A DNA stretch of 27,147 bases from Akkermansiaceae bacterium UBA1315. Its GTDB lineage: Bacteria; Verrucomicrobiota; Verrucomicrobiia; Verrucomicrobiales; Akkermansiaceae. The notes beneath the pieces are model-generated. The model ran no database searches and was not told where the DNA came from. It saw only the letters and a program-made list of their open reading frames with translations. A program made the translations under genes and the position numbers. Below, in pieces: positions 8,084-17,200 of this stretch; within the stretch, counting starts at the first letter, position 1, and each line of letters begins with the position of its first letter. Location of the stretch: contig DBTN01000030.1 in assembly GCA_002307065.1 (NCBI GenBank), positions 14,470 through 41,616 on the forward strand, in the 5' to 3' direction.

Positions 8084-9022
8084 ATGAAGACGATATCATT
8101 TACCTATCTGCGGCCCGCAGGATTCCTCGCGGTCGCCAGTCTGATTTGCAGCACAGTTTCTCCGGTTCTTGCCGGTACGGAAGAGACCGGACCGGTCGCT
8201 CCAGTGGAGATGACGTCCGAACCGATTGCTCATTTTTTGCTGCAACTCGATTTTTCCGATCACTACATCACCCCTCGGGGTCTGAATGTCGAAAACCAGG
8301 GTTTGGTTTTCCAGCCTCTGCTGCTTTCATTCTGGAGCCTTTATTCGAACAAGGAGACGTTCATCAATGAGGTGTCGCTCACCGCGGGAATGTGGAGTTC
8401 CATTCATAGCAATAAGTCCGGAGCGGATGAAGGTCATTGGAACGAATGGGATCCGATTTTAGGACTGACTTTCGGATTAGGCGAATTCGTGAAATTCGAA
8501 ACGAATTACACCGCTTTTAAATCGCAGGTCGATTCCTACGACACGTCGCATCACTTGGAGCTAAAGCTGAAGCTCGACGATTCGAAATGGCTCGGAGCCT
8601 ACGCGCTCAATCCCTACGTGGCGTTCTGGAAGGAACTCGATAACAAGGCGACCGTGGTGTTTGATTCCGATACCTCCGACGAAAGTTATTATTTCACCAT
8701 CGGTATCAACCCCGGTGTGAAACTCGGCCCGGTAAAACTGGAGTTTCCGACATATATCAACATCGTCGATTCCGAGTTTTACCAACGGATGGACGGTTCC
8801 GACGGCGGCTCAGGCGTTGGCGTTTTCGGGACGGAAGTGAAAGCGAGTGTTCCGCTGACCTTTGTTCCCAAGGATTACGGATTCTGGACCGCCTACGCAG
8901 GAGTGAAATACTATCATCTGAGCAACAGTGGACTGCTTGATGGAAATCAGGTGCTCGGGGCCGATGGAGACCGCGACAAGGATTTGGTCCAGTTCCACGG
9001 CGGCATTTCGATCTTCTTCTGA
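8084..9022 (+). CDS. Outer-membrane beta-barrel protein of unknown family
   Basis: A 312-residue secreted protein. The N-terminus (MKTISFTYLRPAGFLAVASLICSTVSPVLAG) is a signal peptide with likely cleavage after the ALA-like VLA at about residue 30. The rest has many short alternating aromatic/hydrophobic strands (WDPILGLTFGLG, FVKFETNYTAF, HHLELKLKLDD, YYFTIGINPGVKLGPVKLEFPTYINI, FWTAYAGVKYYHL) and ends in a terminal phenylalanine (GGISIFF), the usual outer-membrane insertion signal. It is first in the sigma-54 operon, 20 bases before the hydrolase gene. That placement suggests a diffusion channel for the nitrogen substrate, or a nutrient-limitation porin. I do not recognise a named family, and the transport role is inferred from context. 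Confidence 0.82.
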   Translation: MKTISFTYLRPAGFLAVASLICSTVSPVLAGTEETGPVAPVEMTSEPIAHFLLQLDFSDHYITPRGLNVENQGLVFQPLLLSFWSLYSNKETFINEVSLTAGMWSSIHSNKSGADEGHWNEWDPILGLTFGLGEFVKFETNYTAFKSQVDSYDTSHHLELKLKLDDSKWLGAYALNPYVAFWKELDNKATVVFDSDTSDESYYFTIGINPGVKLGPVKLEFPTYINIVDSEFYQRMDGSDGGSGVGVFGTEVKASVPLTFVPKDYGFWTAYAGVKYYHLSNSGLLDGNQVLGADGDRDKDLVQFHGGISIFF

Positions 9023-9042
9023 AAATCACACTTTCAAATCGC

Positions 9043-9723
9043 ATGGAATCGATCCCTACATTCAGCATCAAGGCCGAGCCCTATTCGTTCGACTTTATCC
9101 CATCGCAGTGCGCGCTGCTGATCATCGATATGCAGCGCGATTTTCTCGAACCGGGTGGATTTGGTGAAATGTTGGGAAACGATGTCTCACAGTTGCGGCG
9201 CACGATCAAACCCAATCAAGATTTGCTCGCGGTTTGGCGGGAGTTCGGTTTGCAAGTGATTCACACTCGTGAAGGTCATCGGCCGGACCTTGCGGATCTT
9301 CCTCCACAAAAGAAAATTCGTGGGAAATCTGAAAAAGGAATCGGCGATCCAGGGCCGATGGGACGCATCCTGATTCGCGGAGAACTCGGTCATGATATTA
9401 TCGCTGAGCTTTATCCCGCCCCGGATGAACCGGTCATCGATAAGCCGGGGAAGGGTGCGTTTTTTGCGACTGATCTTCATGCCATATTACAAAATCTGGG
9501 CATCACGCAGCTGGTTGTCACCGGCGTGACCACGGAAGTTTGTGTGAATACGACCGTCCGTGAGGCGAATGATCGAGGATATAACTGCCTCGTTCTCTCC
9601 GATTGTGTGGGATCCTATTTTCCGGATTTTCAGGAATGGGGTCTCAAGATGATCAAAGCTCAGGGCGGCATCTTCGGCTGGGTCACCGACTCATCTGAGA
9701 TTCTGGCCGTTCTGAAATCATAG
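9043..9723 (+). CDS. Isochorismatase-like amidohydrolase (guanylurea, triuret or biuret hydrolase type)
   Basis: A 226-residue cytoplasmic cysteine hydrolase. The family triad is visible as Asp29 (LLIIDMQRDF), Lys134 (IDKPGKGAFF) and Cys167 (TGVTTEVCVNTTVREANDRGY), with the amide-contacting Gln207 (AQGGIFG). It is a clear paralogue of the enzyme at 11488 (same length, same triad spacing, shared HTREGHRPDL and GPxGRIL motifs). It differs around residues 89-98 (QKKIRGKSEK against NKRWRSRRIG) and 189-199 (VGSYFPDFQEW against TAATDHGNHLA), regions likely to shape the active site. The family includes biuret, triuret and guanylurea hydrolases. With guanidine-handling genes next door, guanylurea or triuret hydrolysis is a reasonable guess, but the sequence alone does not prove the substrate. 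Confidence 0.88.
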   Translation: MESIPTFSIKAEPYSFDFIPSQCALLIIDMQRDFLEPGGFGEMLGNDVSQLRRTIKPNQDLLAVWREFGLQVIHTREGHRPDLADLPPQKKIRGKSEKGIGDPGPMGRILIRGELGHDIIAELYPAPDEPVIDKPGKGAFFATDLHAILQNLGITQLVVTGVTTEVCVNTTVREANDRGYNCLVLSDCVGSYFPDFQEWGLKMIKAQGGIFGWVTDSSEILAVLKS

Positions 9724-9755
9724 ATGTTTCAACTTTTCACTGCATCGATAAAATT

Positions 9756-11396
9756 ATGAACTCTACCTTTAAACCAAAAATATGGGTTCCAGGTGACTGG
9801 AATGCCTTCTTCGGGTTTGGGACGAATATTCTCGTCAACCTGCTCACCCTCACCGGTCTGTTGCTTTTCGTTCTGAAAATGCCACCGGATATTGTCTTTG
9901 GTCGCATCCTTCCCGCCACCGGTTTGATGTTATGTCTGAGTACGATTTATTACGCTTGGCTTGCTTACAAATTAGCCCGGAAAACCGGTCGTAACGACGT
10001 CTGCGCTTTGCCATCCGGAACGAGTGTGCCGCACATGTTTGTCGTGGTGTTTGTGATCATGTTGCCGATCACGTTGCAAACCGGAGACCCGATCAAAGGT
10101 TGGGAAGCTGGCCTCACGTGGGTGTTTATCCAGAGTTTTGTTTTGATGATCGGCGGATTCATCGGGCCGTGGATTCGCAGAATCACGCCTCGTGCCGCGC
10201 TGCTCGGAACGCTGGCCGGTGTTTCCGTGACGTTTATTTCCATGAAACCGGCGGTGGAAATGTTCCTCACTCCTGTGATCGGAATCACCTGTTTCGCGAT
10301 CATTTTGCTGAGTTGGTTCGGCGGCGTGAAATACAAAGGGGTTCCGGCCGGTTTGGTGGCGATCGCGGTGGGAACCGTGATTGCGTGGGGATCGAATCTT
10401 TTCGGTCTCAACTATGGCGGGATGACTGTCGCCGCTCTCGGAGATTCGCTGAAAGGTTTTGGATTTAATGTTCCGCTTCCGGCGATCGGACATGTCTTTG
10501 GCGGATTTGAATATCTTGGCATCCTGCTGGTGACGGCGATTCCTTTCGGGATTTATGATTTGGTGGAAGCTCTGGATAACGTCGAAAGCGCCGAGGTCGC
10601 AGGCGATTCTTTCCCGACCACCCGGGTTCTAACAGCCGATGGGGTGATCAGCCTGATTGGCTGCGTGATGGGAAATCCTTTCATCAATGCCGTTTATATC
10701 GGGCATCCTGGCTGGAAATCCATGGGGGGAAGAATTGGATATTCTGCGGCGACCGGAGTGGCCATGATCGCGCTCACCTGGTTTGGGGTGGTGTCGGTGA
10801 TGCTCGCGTTCATCCCGACCGTCGCGATTTTGCCCATCCTGCTTTACATCGGGATGCTGATTGGATCTCAGGCGTTTCAAGAAACCCCGAAACGCCATGC
10901 CCCGGCGATTATTCTTTCACTCACTCCTCACCTCGCGCACTGGGTGGTGACGCTGATCGGCGGCGCGCTGGCGGCCTCCGGAACGATTTTGGCAGCGCTG
11001 AGCCCGGAGAAAAAAGCCGAGCTGTTCAAAGCGATGGCGACCGAAGGGGTGATGTTCCATGGCTTGGAAGTTCTCGGCGGCGGTTCGATTCTAGGCGGTC
11101 TGATTCTCGGATCGATCGGGGTGTTTATCATTGATCGAAATTTCATCAAAGCCAGCGCCTTTTCTGCGACTGGTGCGCTGCTCACGTTCTTCGGTTTCAT
11201 GCATGGGGATCGATTGGGGATCGGCCAAAGTCCGGTGGTCGCGGCCGGTTATCTCATCATCGCTGGGGTGCTCTTGGGCGCATCGAAGTTCGCGGTGGTT
11301 GAACCGGTTCCATTGGAGCCAGGTGAAGGTTTGCCACATGGGGAAACCAAAGCCGAAGCGGTGGTTGAAACTCCACCCGTTCTCGCAAAATCATGA
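9756..11396 (+). CDS. NCS2-like xanthine/uracil-type permease
   Basis: A 546-residue polytopic inner-membrane transporter with about 12-14 hydrophobic segments. The N-terminus reads WVPGDWNAFFGFGTNILVN, followed by a loop with the family-like sequence CALPSGTSVPHMFVV. Two gently hydrophilic breaks (GDPIKGWEAG, DLVEALDNVESAEVAGD) are also typical of NCS2-type proteins annotated as xanthine/uracil/vitamin C permeases. The C-terminal 35 residues are a hydrophilic Pro/Glu-rich cytoplasmic tail. The family carries nucleobase-like ring compounds with proton or sodium. Here, between two ureide-type hydrolases, the cargo may be biuret, guanylurea or a ring such as cyanurate (inferred). The gene starts 32 bases after the hydrolase stop and ends before a strong terminator. 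No Shine-Dalgarno sequence precedes the ATG. Confidence 0.87.
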   Translation: MNSTFKPKIWVPGDWNAFFGFGTNILVNLLTLTGLLLFVLKMPPDIVFGRILPATGLMLCLSTIYYAWLAYKLARKTGRNDVCALPSGTSVPHMFVVVFVIMLPITLQTGDPIKGWEAGLTWVFIQSFVLMIGGFIGPWIRRITPRAALLGTLAGVSVTFISMKPAVEMFLTPVIGITCFAIILLSWFGGVKYKGVPAGLVAIAVGTVIAWGSNLFGLNYGGMTVAALGDSLKGFGFNVPLPAIGHVFGGFEYLGILLVTAIPFGIYDLVEALDNVESAEVAGDSFPTTRVLTADGVISLIGCVMGNPFINAVYIGHPGWKSMGGRIGYSAATGVAMIALTWFGVVSVMLAFIPTVAILPILLYIGMLIGSQAFQETPKRHAPAIILSLTPHLAHWVVTLIGGALAASGTILAALSPEKKAELFKAMATEGVMFHGLEVLGGGSILGGLILGSIGVFIIDRNFIKASAFSATGALLTFFGFMHGDRLGIGQSPVVAAGYLIIAGVLLGASKFAVVEPVPLEPGEGLPHGETKAEAVVETPPVLAKS

Positions 11397-11425
11397 TTTT
11401 CTTGGGTTGATCGGTTGTTTCGTAG

Positions 11426-11456
11426 ACCCGGCGGCCTCATCAGCCGCCGGGTTTTT
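11426..11456 (+). terminator. Intrinsic terminator between the permease and biuret-hydrolase-like genes
   Basis: A perfect 10-bp stem (ACCCGGCGGC at 11426-11435, GCCGCCGGGT at 11443-11452) with a 7-base loop is followed by a run of Ts ending at 11456. It splits the plus-strand cluster, so the downstream genes are made either by read-through or from their own weak promoter in 11457-11487. I see no sigma-54 match and no convincing -35/-10 pair there. Confidence 0.85.
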
Positions 11457-11487
11457 CGAAAAAGACAAAATCTATATCTAACAGAAT

Positions 11488-12168
11488 ATGCCGTACGTTA
11501 ATGCTGAACCTTATCCTTGGCCATGGAATGGAGATCTCCGGCCTGAAAATACCGCTTTCCTGGTGATCGATATGCAAATCGATTTCTGCGGACCCGGTGG
11601 ATATGTCGATCAAATGGGATACGATCTTTCGTTGACCCGGGCACCAATTGAGCCGATTCAAAAGGTTTTTGAGATCACTCGTGCTCTGGGTTTTCATGTG
11701 ATGCACACCCGCGAGGGGCATCGCCCGGATCTTTCGGATCTTCCGGAAAACAAGCGCTGGCGGAGTCGAAGAATCGGCGCGGGAATCGGCGATGACGGCC
11801 CGTGCGGTCGCATCCTGACACGCGGTGAGGCAGGCTGGAACATCATTGATGAACTCGCGCCGCTACCCGGTGAGGCGATCATTGATAAACCGGGAAAAGG
11901 TTCTTTTTATGGGACGGATCTGGATATGTTGCTTCGGAGAAAAGGGATTCAAAATATCATTCTTGCTGGAATCACCACCGACGTTTGTGTTCACACGACG
12001 ATGCGCGAGGCGAATGACCGGGGTTATGAATGTTTACTGCTGTCGGACTGTACGGCTGCGACCGACCATGGAAATCATCTGGCGGCCTTGAAAATGGTAA
12101 AAATGCAGGGTGGGGTATTTGGCGCGGTTGCGGAGTCGGCGGAACTCATCAAGACTCTTTCCGCATGA
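11488..12168 (+). CDS. biuH: Biuret hydrolase-like cysteine amidohydrolase
   Basis: Predicted to hydrolyse biuret to allophanate and ammonia in the cytoplasm. The 226 residues contain Asp28 (FLVIDMQIDFCGPGGYVD), Lys134 (IDKPGKGSF), Cys167 (AGITTDVCVHTTMREANDRGYE) and Gln207 (KMQGGVFG). From memory of Rhizobium leguminosarum BiuH (Asp36, Lys142, Cys175, Gln215), all four fall at the same offset of 8. The surrounding blocks PYPWPWNG, GYDLSLxxAPIEPI, NKRWRSRRIGAGIGD and GNHLAALKMVKMQGG also match my recollection of BiuH. The product allophanate is the substrate of the allophanate hydrolase encoded convergently at 12517. The gene overlaps the cupin gene by 4 bases (ATGA). It has no Shine-Dalgarno sequence, and a TCTAACAGA motif (11477-11485) sits just before the start. 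Confidence 0.88.
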   Translation: MPYVNAEPYPWPWNGDLRPENTAFLVIDMQIDFCGPGGYVDQMGYDLSLTRAPIEPIQKVFEITRALGFHVMHTREGHRPDLSDLPENKRWRSRRIGAGIGDDGPCGRILTRGEAGWNIIDELAPLPGEAIIDKPGKGSFYGTDLDMLLRRKGIQNIILAGITTDVCVHTTMREANDRGYECLLLSDCTAATDHGNHLAALKMVKMQGGVFGAVAESAELIKTLSA

Positions 12169-12515
12169 CGGCGGAAACCATTGAGCTGAACCATCTGTTT
12201 CGAATCATCTCAAACCAGAACGACTACTCTTGGGATTATTTCCGCGAAGGCGTGGATATCCATCGGCTTTATGGCGACGGCGAGGCAGGTCCGACCGCAG
12301 CACTGCTCCGTTACCGAGAAACCTCGCCGATTCCGCCACACATTCACGAGGGTTATGAACACATCCTCGTGTTGTGTGGAACCCAGGAAGATAACGATGG
12401 CGTGATCGAGGCGGGAACGTTGAGGATTCATCCGCCTGGAACGGTTCATCGTGGAACCGGTTACGCAGGGTGCATCGTTCTTGCGATCTACGAAAAACCG
12501 GTGCGATTTCTCTAA
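12165..12515 (+). CDS. Small cupin-domain protein
   Basis: 116 residues forming one cupin barrel. Metal-ligand motifs are visible: HIHEGYEH (about residues 59-66) for the first cupin motif and PPGTVHRG (about 90-97) for the second, giving His/His/Glu/His-type ligands. The ATG at 12165 overlaps the biuret-hydrolase-like stop, which fixes the start and implies coupled translation. It resembles ChrR-like stand-alone cupins that accompany small-molecule catabolic clusters. Its activity is unknown; an accessory enzyme or a metal/ligand sensor are both possible. Its stop codon is one base from the stop of the convergent allophanate hydrolase gene. Confidence 0.8.
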   Translation: MTAETIELNHLFRIISNQNDYSWDYFREGVDIHRLYGDGEAGPTAALLRYRETSPIPPHIHEGYEHILVLCGTQEDNDGVIEAGTLRIHPPGTVHRGTGYAGCIVLAIYEKPVRFL

Positions 12516-12516
12516 C

Positions 12517-14247
12517 TTATTTCGTGAGATACGCCCGCCAGCCGCCCAGGTGGGTGATTTCCTCCGCTTCCTCGATGGCTCGTGGCTCGGCGATAAATCC
12601 GGGGAGTTCTTCTCCGGATTCGAGCAGGATTTTTCCGATGCCGAGAGGTCCTGGGATTTTGGAAACAAAGTCGCCGAACGCGGCAGGTTCCAATGACCAG
12701 ACTTCGACGTCGATGGGTGCGCCACCAGTTTCCGAGCGGATCATTGCGGGTCTCGCCGGAATTTTTTCTCCCGAGGGCATTGCGTAGAGTCGGTAAATCG
12801 GTGCGGTTTTCGTTTTTGAAACGAGCACCGCGCCCCGGTCTGCGAGTTGATGGTGCAATGCCAGCCCTTCCAAGTGCGCGCCGCAGACGACCACCGGGAT
12901 GCCGGTATTTTCTTCGGTGATTCCCGATTCCGGTTCGCCGACAAAGCGGCCGGCCAAGGCGAGCAAATCTTCATCGGTGCCAGCAGGGGCGGCCAGCGTC
13001 ACTCCCCATGGAAGTTTCCCGCCACGGGCGAAACCGGCCGGAACCGCGACCGCCGCAAGATCGAGAAGATTCATAAAATTGGTATATCTTCCCAAGACCG
13101 AATTCGTGCGGATCGGATCGGCAAGCACTTCTTTAATTTGATAAAGCCGTGGAGTGGTCGGTAAAAGCAGCACGTCGATCGATTGCCAGACCGCTTCTGC
13201 CTCGCGGGCGAACTCACGAAGTTTGTATTGAGCGTTGAAAGTGGCGACGGCGTCCCAGCCTTTTGAGCTTTCGAGAATTTTTAACGTCACCGGATGCAGG
13301 GCTGCTGGATGGGCCGTGGCGAAATCACCGACGGCCGCCCATCGTTCAGCGACCCATGGTCCTTCGTAGAGCAGCTTCGCCGCTTCGACAAAAGAAGTGA
13401 GATCGATTTTCACCGCTGTTCCTCCCAAAGCCTCAAGCCGTTCGACCGCCGCGGCATAAAGCGCGGGAGTGTCGGGATCGCCTGAGAAATCGAGAGATTC
13501 CGGCACGCCGAAAAGGAAGTCATCGACCGGCAGGGCGGTCATTTCCACATCTCGTGAAAAAGGATCCGCCGGATCAAAAACACCGATGACTTCGGCGACG
13601 GCTGCCGCGTCTTCCACGGTTTGGGTGAAAACCGAAACACAATCGAGTGATCGGCAGGCGGGAACCATGCCGCGGTTGCTCAGCAGACCGCGGGTCGGTT
13701 TCCAGCCGATGAGATTTTGAAATGCCGCAGGGACGCGGCCGGATCCCGCCGTGTCCGTGCCGAGTGCGAAGGCGCAGAGACCTGCGGCGAGAGCGGAGGC
13801 GCTGCCAGAACTCGAACCGCCAGGGAGATAATCGGCATCATAAACATTTCGCGGAGTTCCGTATGGCGAACGAACGCCCACAAGACCCGTGGCGAATTGA
13901 TCGAGATTGGTTTTTCCGATGGGAATCGCTCCAGCCGCGCACAGCAATCGGACGACTTCCGCGTCCTCATCCGGCAAGTAGGAAAACTCCGGACAGGCGG
14001 CCGTTGTCGGCCAGCCGCCGACGTCGATGTTGTCTTTGACGACGAATGGAATTCCCCACAGCGGCAAATTTTTCGGCATCGACTCGACTCTCGCCGCCAG
14101 CTCAAGCAATTCCGATTCCGCAGGGAGGTGGATGAAAATCGCCGGGTCATTCAACGCTTCGATCTTTTTCCACAACAGCGAAATCATACCGGTCGGCGTG
14201 AGTGTCTGGTCGGCATAACTTTGTTTGAGTGCGGCGATGGTAAGCAT
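12517..14247 (-). CDS. atzF: Allophanate hydrolase
   Basis: Hydrolyses allophanate to ammonia and CO2, the last step for biuret, urea-carboxylase and guanidine routes. The N-terminal amidase-signature domain has Lys71 (FVVKDNID), cis-Ser145 (LPGGSSSGSA) and nucleophile Ser169 (GTDTAGSGRVP). Relative to Pseudomonas AtzF (Lys91, Ser165, Ser189, from memory) all three are shifted by exactly 20. A separate C-terminal domain (about residue 450 onward, VVVCGAHLEGLALHHQL to HLGGWRAYL) matches the allophanate-hydrolase C-domain. At 576 residues it is a normal stand-alone length and not a fused urea amidolyase. I chose the ATG at 14247. A TTG at 14256, overlapping the carboxylase stop, would add three residues. 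It is the last gene of the minus-strand operon. Confidence 0.94.
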   Translation of the reverse strand: MLTIAALKQSYADQTLTPTGMISLLWKKIEALNDPAIFIHLPAESELLELAARVESMPKNLPLWGIPFVVKDNIDVGGWPTTAACPEFSYLPDEDAEVVRLLCAAGAIPIGKTNLDQFATGLVGVRSPYGTPRNVYDADYLPGGSSSGSASALAAGLCAFALGTDTAGSGRVPAAFQNLIGWKPTRGLLSNRGMVPACRSLDCVSVFTQTVEDAAAVAEVIGVFDPADPFSRDVEMTALPVDDFLFGVPESLDFSGDPDTPALYAAAVERLEALGGTAVKIDLTSFVEAAKLLYEGPWVAERWAAVGDFATAHPAALHPVTLKILESSKGWDAVATFNAQYKLREFAREAEAVWQSIDVLLLPTTPRLYQIKEVLADPIRTNSVLGRYTNFMNLLDLAAVAVPAGFARGGKLPWGVTLAAPAGTDEDLLALAGRFVGEPESGITEENTGIPVVVCGAHLEGLALHHQLADRGAVLVSKTKTAPIYRLYAMPSGEKIPARPAMIRSETGGAPIDVEVWSLEPAAFGDFVSKIPGPLGIGKILLESGEELPGFIAEPRAIEEAEEITHLGGWRAYLTK

Positions 14248-14252
14248 AAATT

Positions 14253-17200
14253 TCAAACCGGTTTGACAATCAGCAGCGCTTGTCCGGCTTTGACCGGTGC
14301 GCCTTCGGTGATGAGGATTTCCAGAATTTCAAGCGACTCATCCGACTCGACAGGGATTTCCATTTTCATGGCTTCGAGGACGATGGCGGGGCTTCCGGCA
14401 GCGAGTTGATCGCCCGGTTTGACTTCGATTTTCCAGACATTTCCGGTGACCGGACTGTCGAGGGTGATCGCTCCTTCGGGCAGGTCGATCGTCGGCGGCT
14501 CGGATTCTGCCGCTTCTGTGGGCGAGTCCAGATGAAGTCCAGCGTCTTCCCAGCGTTGCCGCTCTTCGGAAAAGGCGGTGCGTTGGACTTTTCGGAATGT
14601 CGCGATTTCTTGAGCGTGCGCTTCGAGGAATTTTTCGTAATCGGCGTATTTGAAGACCGTCGATTCGATTTCAAGTTGATGGCGTCCTCGGGGAAACTCT
14701 TCGCGCAGGCGCGAAAGCTCATCGGCGGAAACCTCATGAAATCGGAGCTGATCGAAAAATCGCAGCAGCCAGGGTTTTTCGAAATCTTTCGTTTGATGCC
14801 ACCGGTTCCACATCTGGATCGTCCGTCCGGTGAATTGATATCCGCCCGGTCCTTCCATGCCGTAGACGCAAAGGTAGGCGCCGCCGATGCCGACCGCGTT
14901 TTCAGGCGTCCAGGTTCTGGCAGGATTGTATTTGGTGGTGACAAGTCGATGGCGGGGATCGAGTGGAGTAGCAACCGGCGCGCCAAGATAGACATCGCCC
15001 AAGCCCATCACGAGATAACTCGCTTCGAAAAAGATTTTTTTCACCTCGTCCACCGACTCCAAGCCATTGATGCGGCGGATGAATTCGAGATTGCTGGGGC
15101 ACCAAGGAGCCTTGGGATTGACGCCGACCATGTATCTGCGGATCGCTTCCTGCGTGCTCGGGTCGTCCCAACTGATCGGGAGATGGACGATCCGCGCCGG
15201 AACTTCGATTTCTTCGAGCGGCGGTAAGGCGGCGATTCCTTCGCGGACGATTTGACGTAACTCATCGCGGCTGATTTTTTGGGTATCGAAGTGGATCTGT
15301 AAGGATCGAATGCCCGGTGTCAGGTCGACGATGCCGGAGAGATTTTTCTCCATCAGCCATTGGTAAACGACGTGAGCCTTGAAGCGCAATTTCAGATCGA
15401 GGAGGTGCGGGCCAAACTCGATGAGCAGATAACGATCGCCAGCGCGGCGGATGACAACGGCGTCGTCACCTTCGCCGAATGAATCGAGCATCGGATTTCC
15501 GATCGCTTGTTTTTCCGGAGCGGGCAATTCGGAGATTTCCCCGGCGAGGAACTGAGCGAGAGAAGCGGATTGTTGTTCCGCCCATGTTTCATCGACCGGG
15601 ACGAAGGTGATTTGATCGCCTGGGCGAAGCTGTCCGAGTTTCCATAACTCCGCATTGACGACGACAACCGGGCAAACAAACCCACCCAAGCTGGGCCCAT
15701 CCGGTCCTAAAATGACCGGCATATCTCCGGTGAAATCGACGGCGCCGATCGCATAGGCGTTGTCGTGAAGGTTGGATGGATGAAGGCCCGCTTCGCCGCC
15801 ATCGGTGCGTGCCCATTTGGGTTTCGGACCGATCAACCGGACGCCGGTACGGGCGGAGTTATAGTGAACTTCCCAAGAGGTCGCAAAAAACGTTTCGATA
15901 TCTTCAGGAAGGAAAAAGTCCGGCGCGCCATGCGGGCCGTAGAGAACGCCGATTTTCCATTCCCGAGTGTAGGGGATCGGTGAAACCGGAAGATGCGGTC
16001 GGGAAATCGCGTTTCGCTCGAGTCCGACCACATCCCCCGGCAGAAGCGAACGTCCTCCGTGCCCACCGAATTTTCCGAGAGTAAAGGTTGATTTACTTCC
16101 AAGATAATCCGGGGCCTCGATCCCGCCAGCGACGGCGAGATAAGCGCGAAGACCGGCCGCTTCAAGTTTTCCTATTTTGACGATGTCACCGGATGCTACG
16201 GTGAACGCCGTATTTGGCGAAATCGCTTCGCCATTTTTGAGGATGATGACCGGTGGTCCGACGATCGCCAAAGTCGCTTCGGTATTAAAACGCAGGCTGG
16301 GTCCGGCCATGGTGATTTCCAATGCGGCCGTGCCCTCGGGGTTTCCCACCAACCGGTTTGCCAAACGGAAGGACAAGGAATCCATCGGTCCGGATGGCGG
16401 CACGCCGACCTCCCACAATCCGGTCCGGCCCGGCCAATCCTGGATCGTGGTCATGGTGCCAGCGGTTAGAACATCAAAAGTCGAGGGTTTGTAGTCGAAT
16501 GACGACATATCTCGCATGGCGACGCCACCTTTTACAAAAGGTTGCCAACAGGCGACTTGGCGAAGGTAGCGGAGGTTTGTCTCGATGCCGGAAACACGGG
16601 TTTTCCCAAGCGCGGTTTGGAGCTGATAGATCGCTGAATCGCGACTTTCGTCATGGACCATGATCTTGCCGAGCAGAGGATCGTAGAACGGGCTGACTTC
16701 AGTTCCAGCGGCGATCCAATGGTCACAGCGGGCGTTTTCCGGGAATGAAACCTCGGTGAGTAATCCGGCGCTGGGGCGGAAATTCTGATTTGGATCTTCG
16801 GCATACAGTCGCGCCTGAATCGCGTGGCCTTTTGAAATCGGTGAGTTGGCCGGAAGTGTGAACGTCGGATCAAGGGCAAGCCTGACCATCCACTCCACGA
16901 GATCGATGCCGGTGACGAGTTCGGTGACGCCGTGTTCCACTTGGAGGCGTGTGTTGACTTCGAGGAAATAGAATTCATTACGATCCGCGTCGTAGATGAA
17001 TTCGACGGTTCCGGCGGATCGATAGTTGATGCTTTTCCCCAGTTCGACCGCGGCGTTGTGAAGCGCGGAACGGGTTTCATCAGTGAGAAAAGGCGCGGGG
17101 GTTTCTTCGAAGACCTTCTGGTTTCGCCGTTGAACCGAGCAATCCCGTTCGCCGAGCGCAAGCACGTGTCCGTTTCCATCGCCGAAGATTTGGACTTCGA

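Noticed and set aside
14254..14256. TTG start for allophanate hydrolase overlapping the carboxylase stop
   Set aside because: An ATG three codons downstream is a better initiator and loses no conserved residue; the TTG remains possible.
13717..14409. A 230-residue plus-strand frame opposite allophanate hydrolase
   Set aside because: It is antisense to a clearly conserved enzyme, Arg-rich, and shows no domain; long antisense frames are common in GC-rich DNA.
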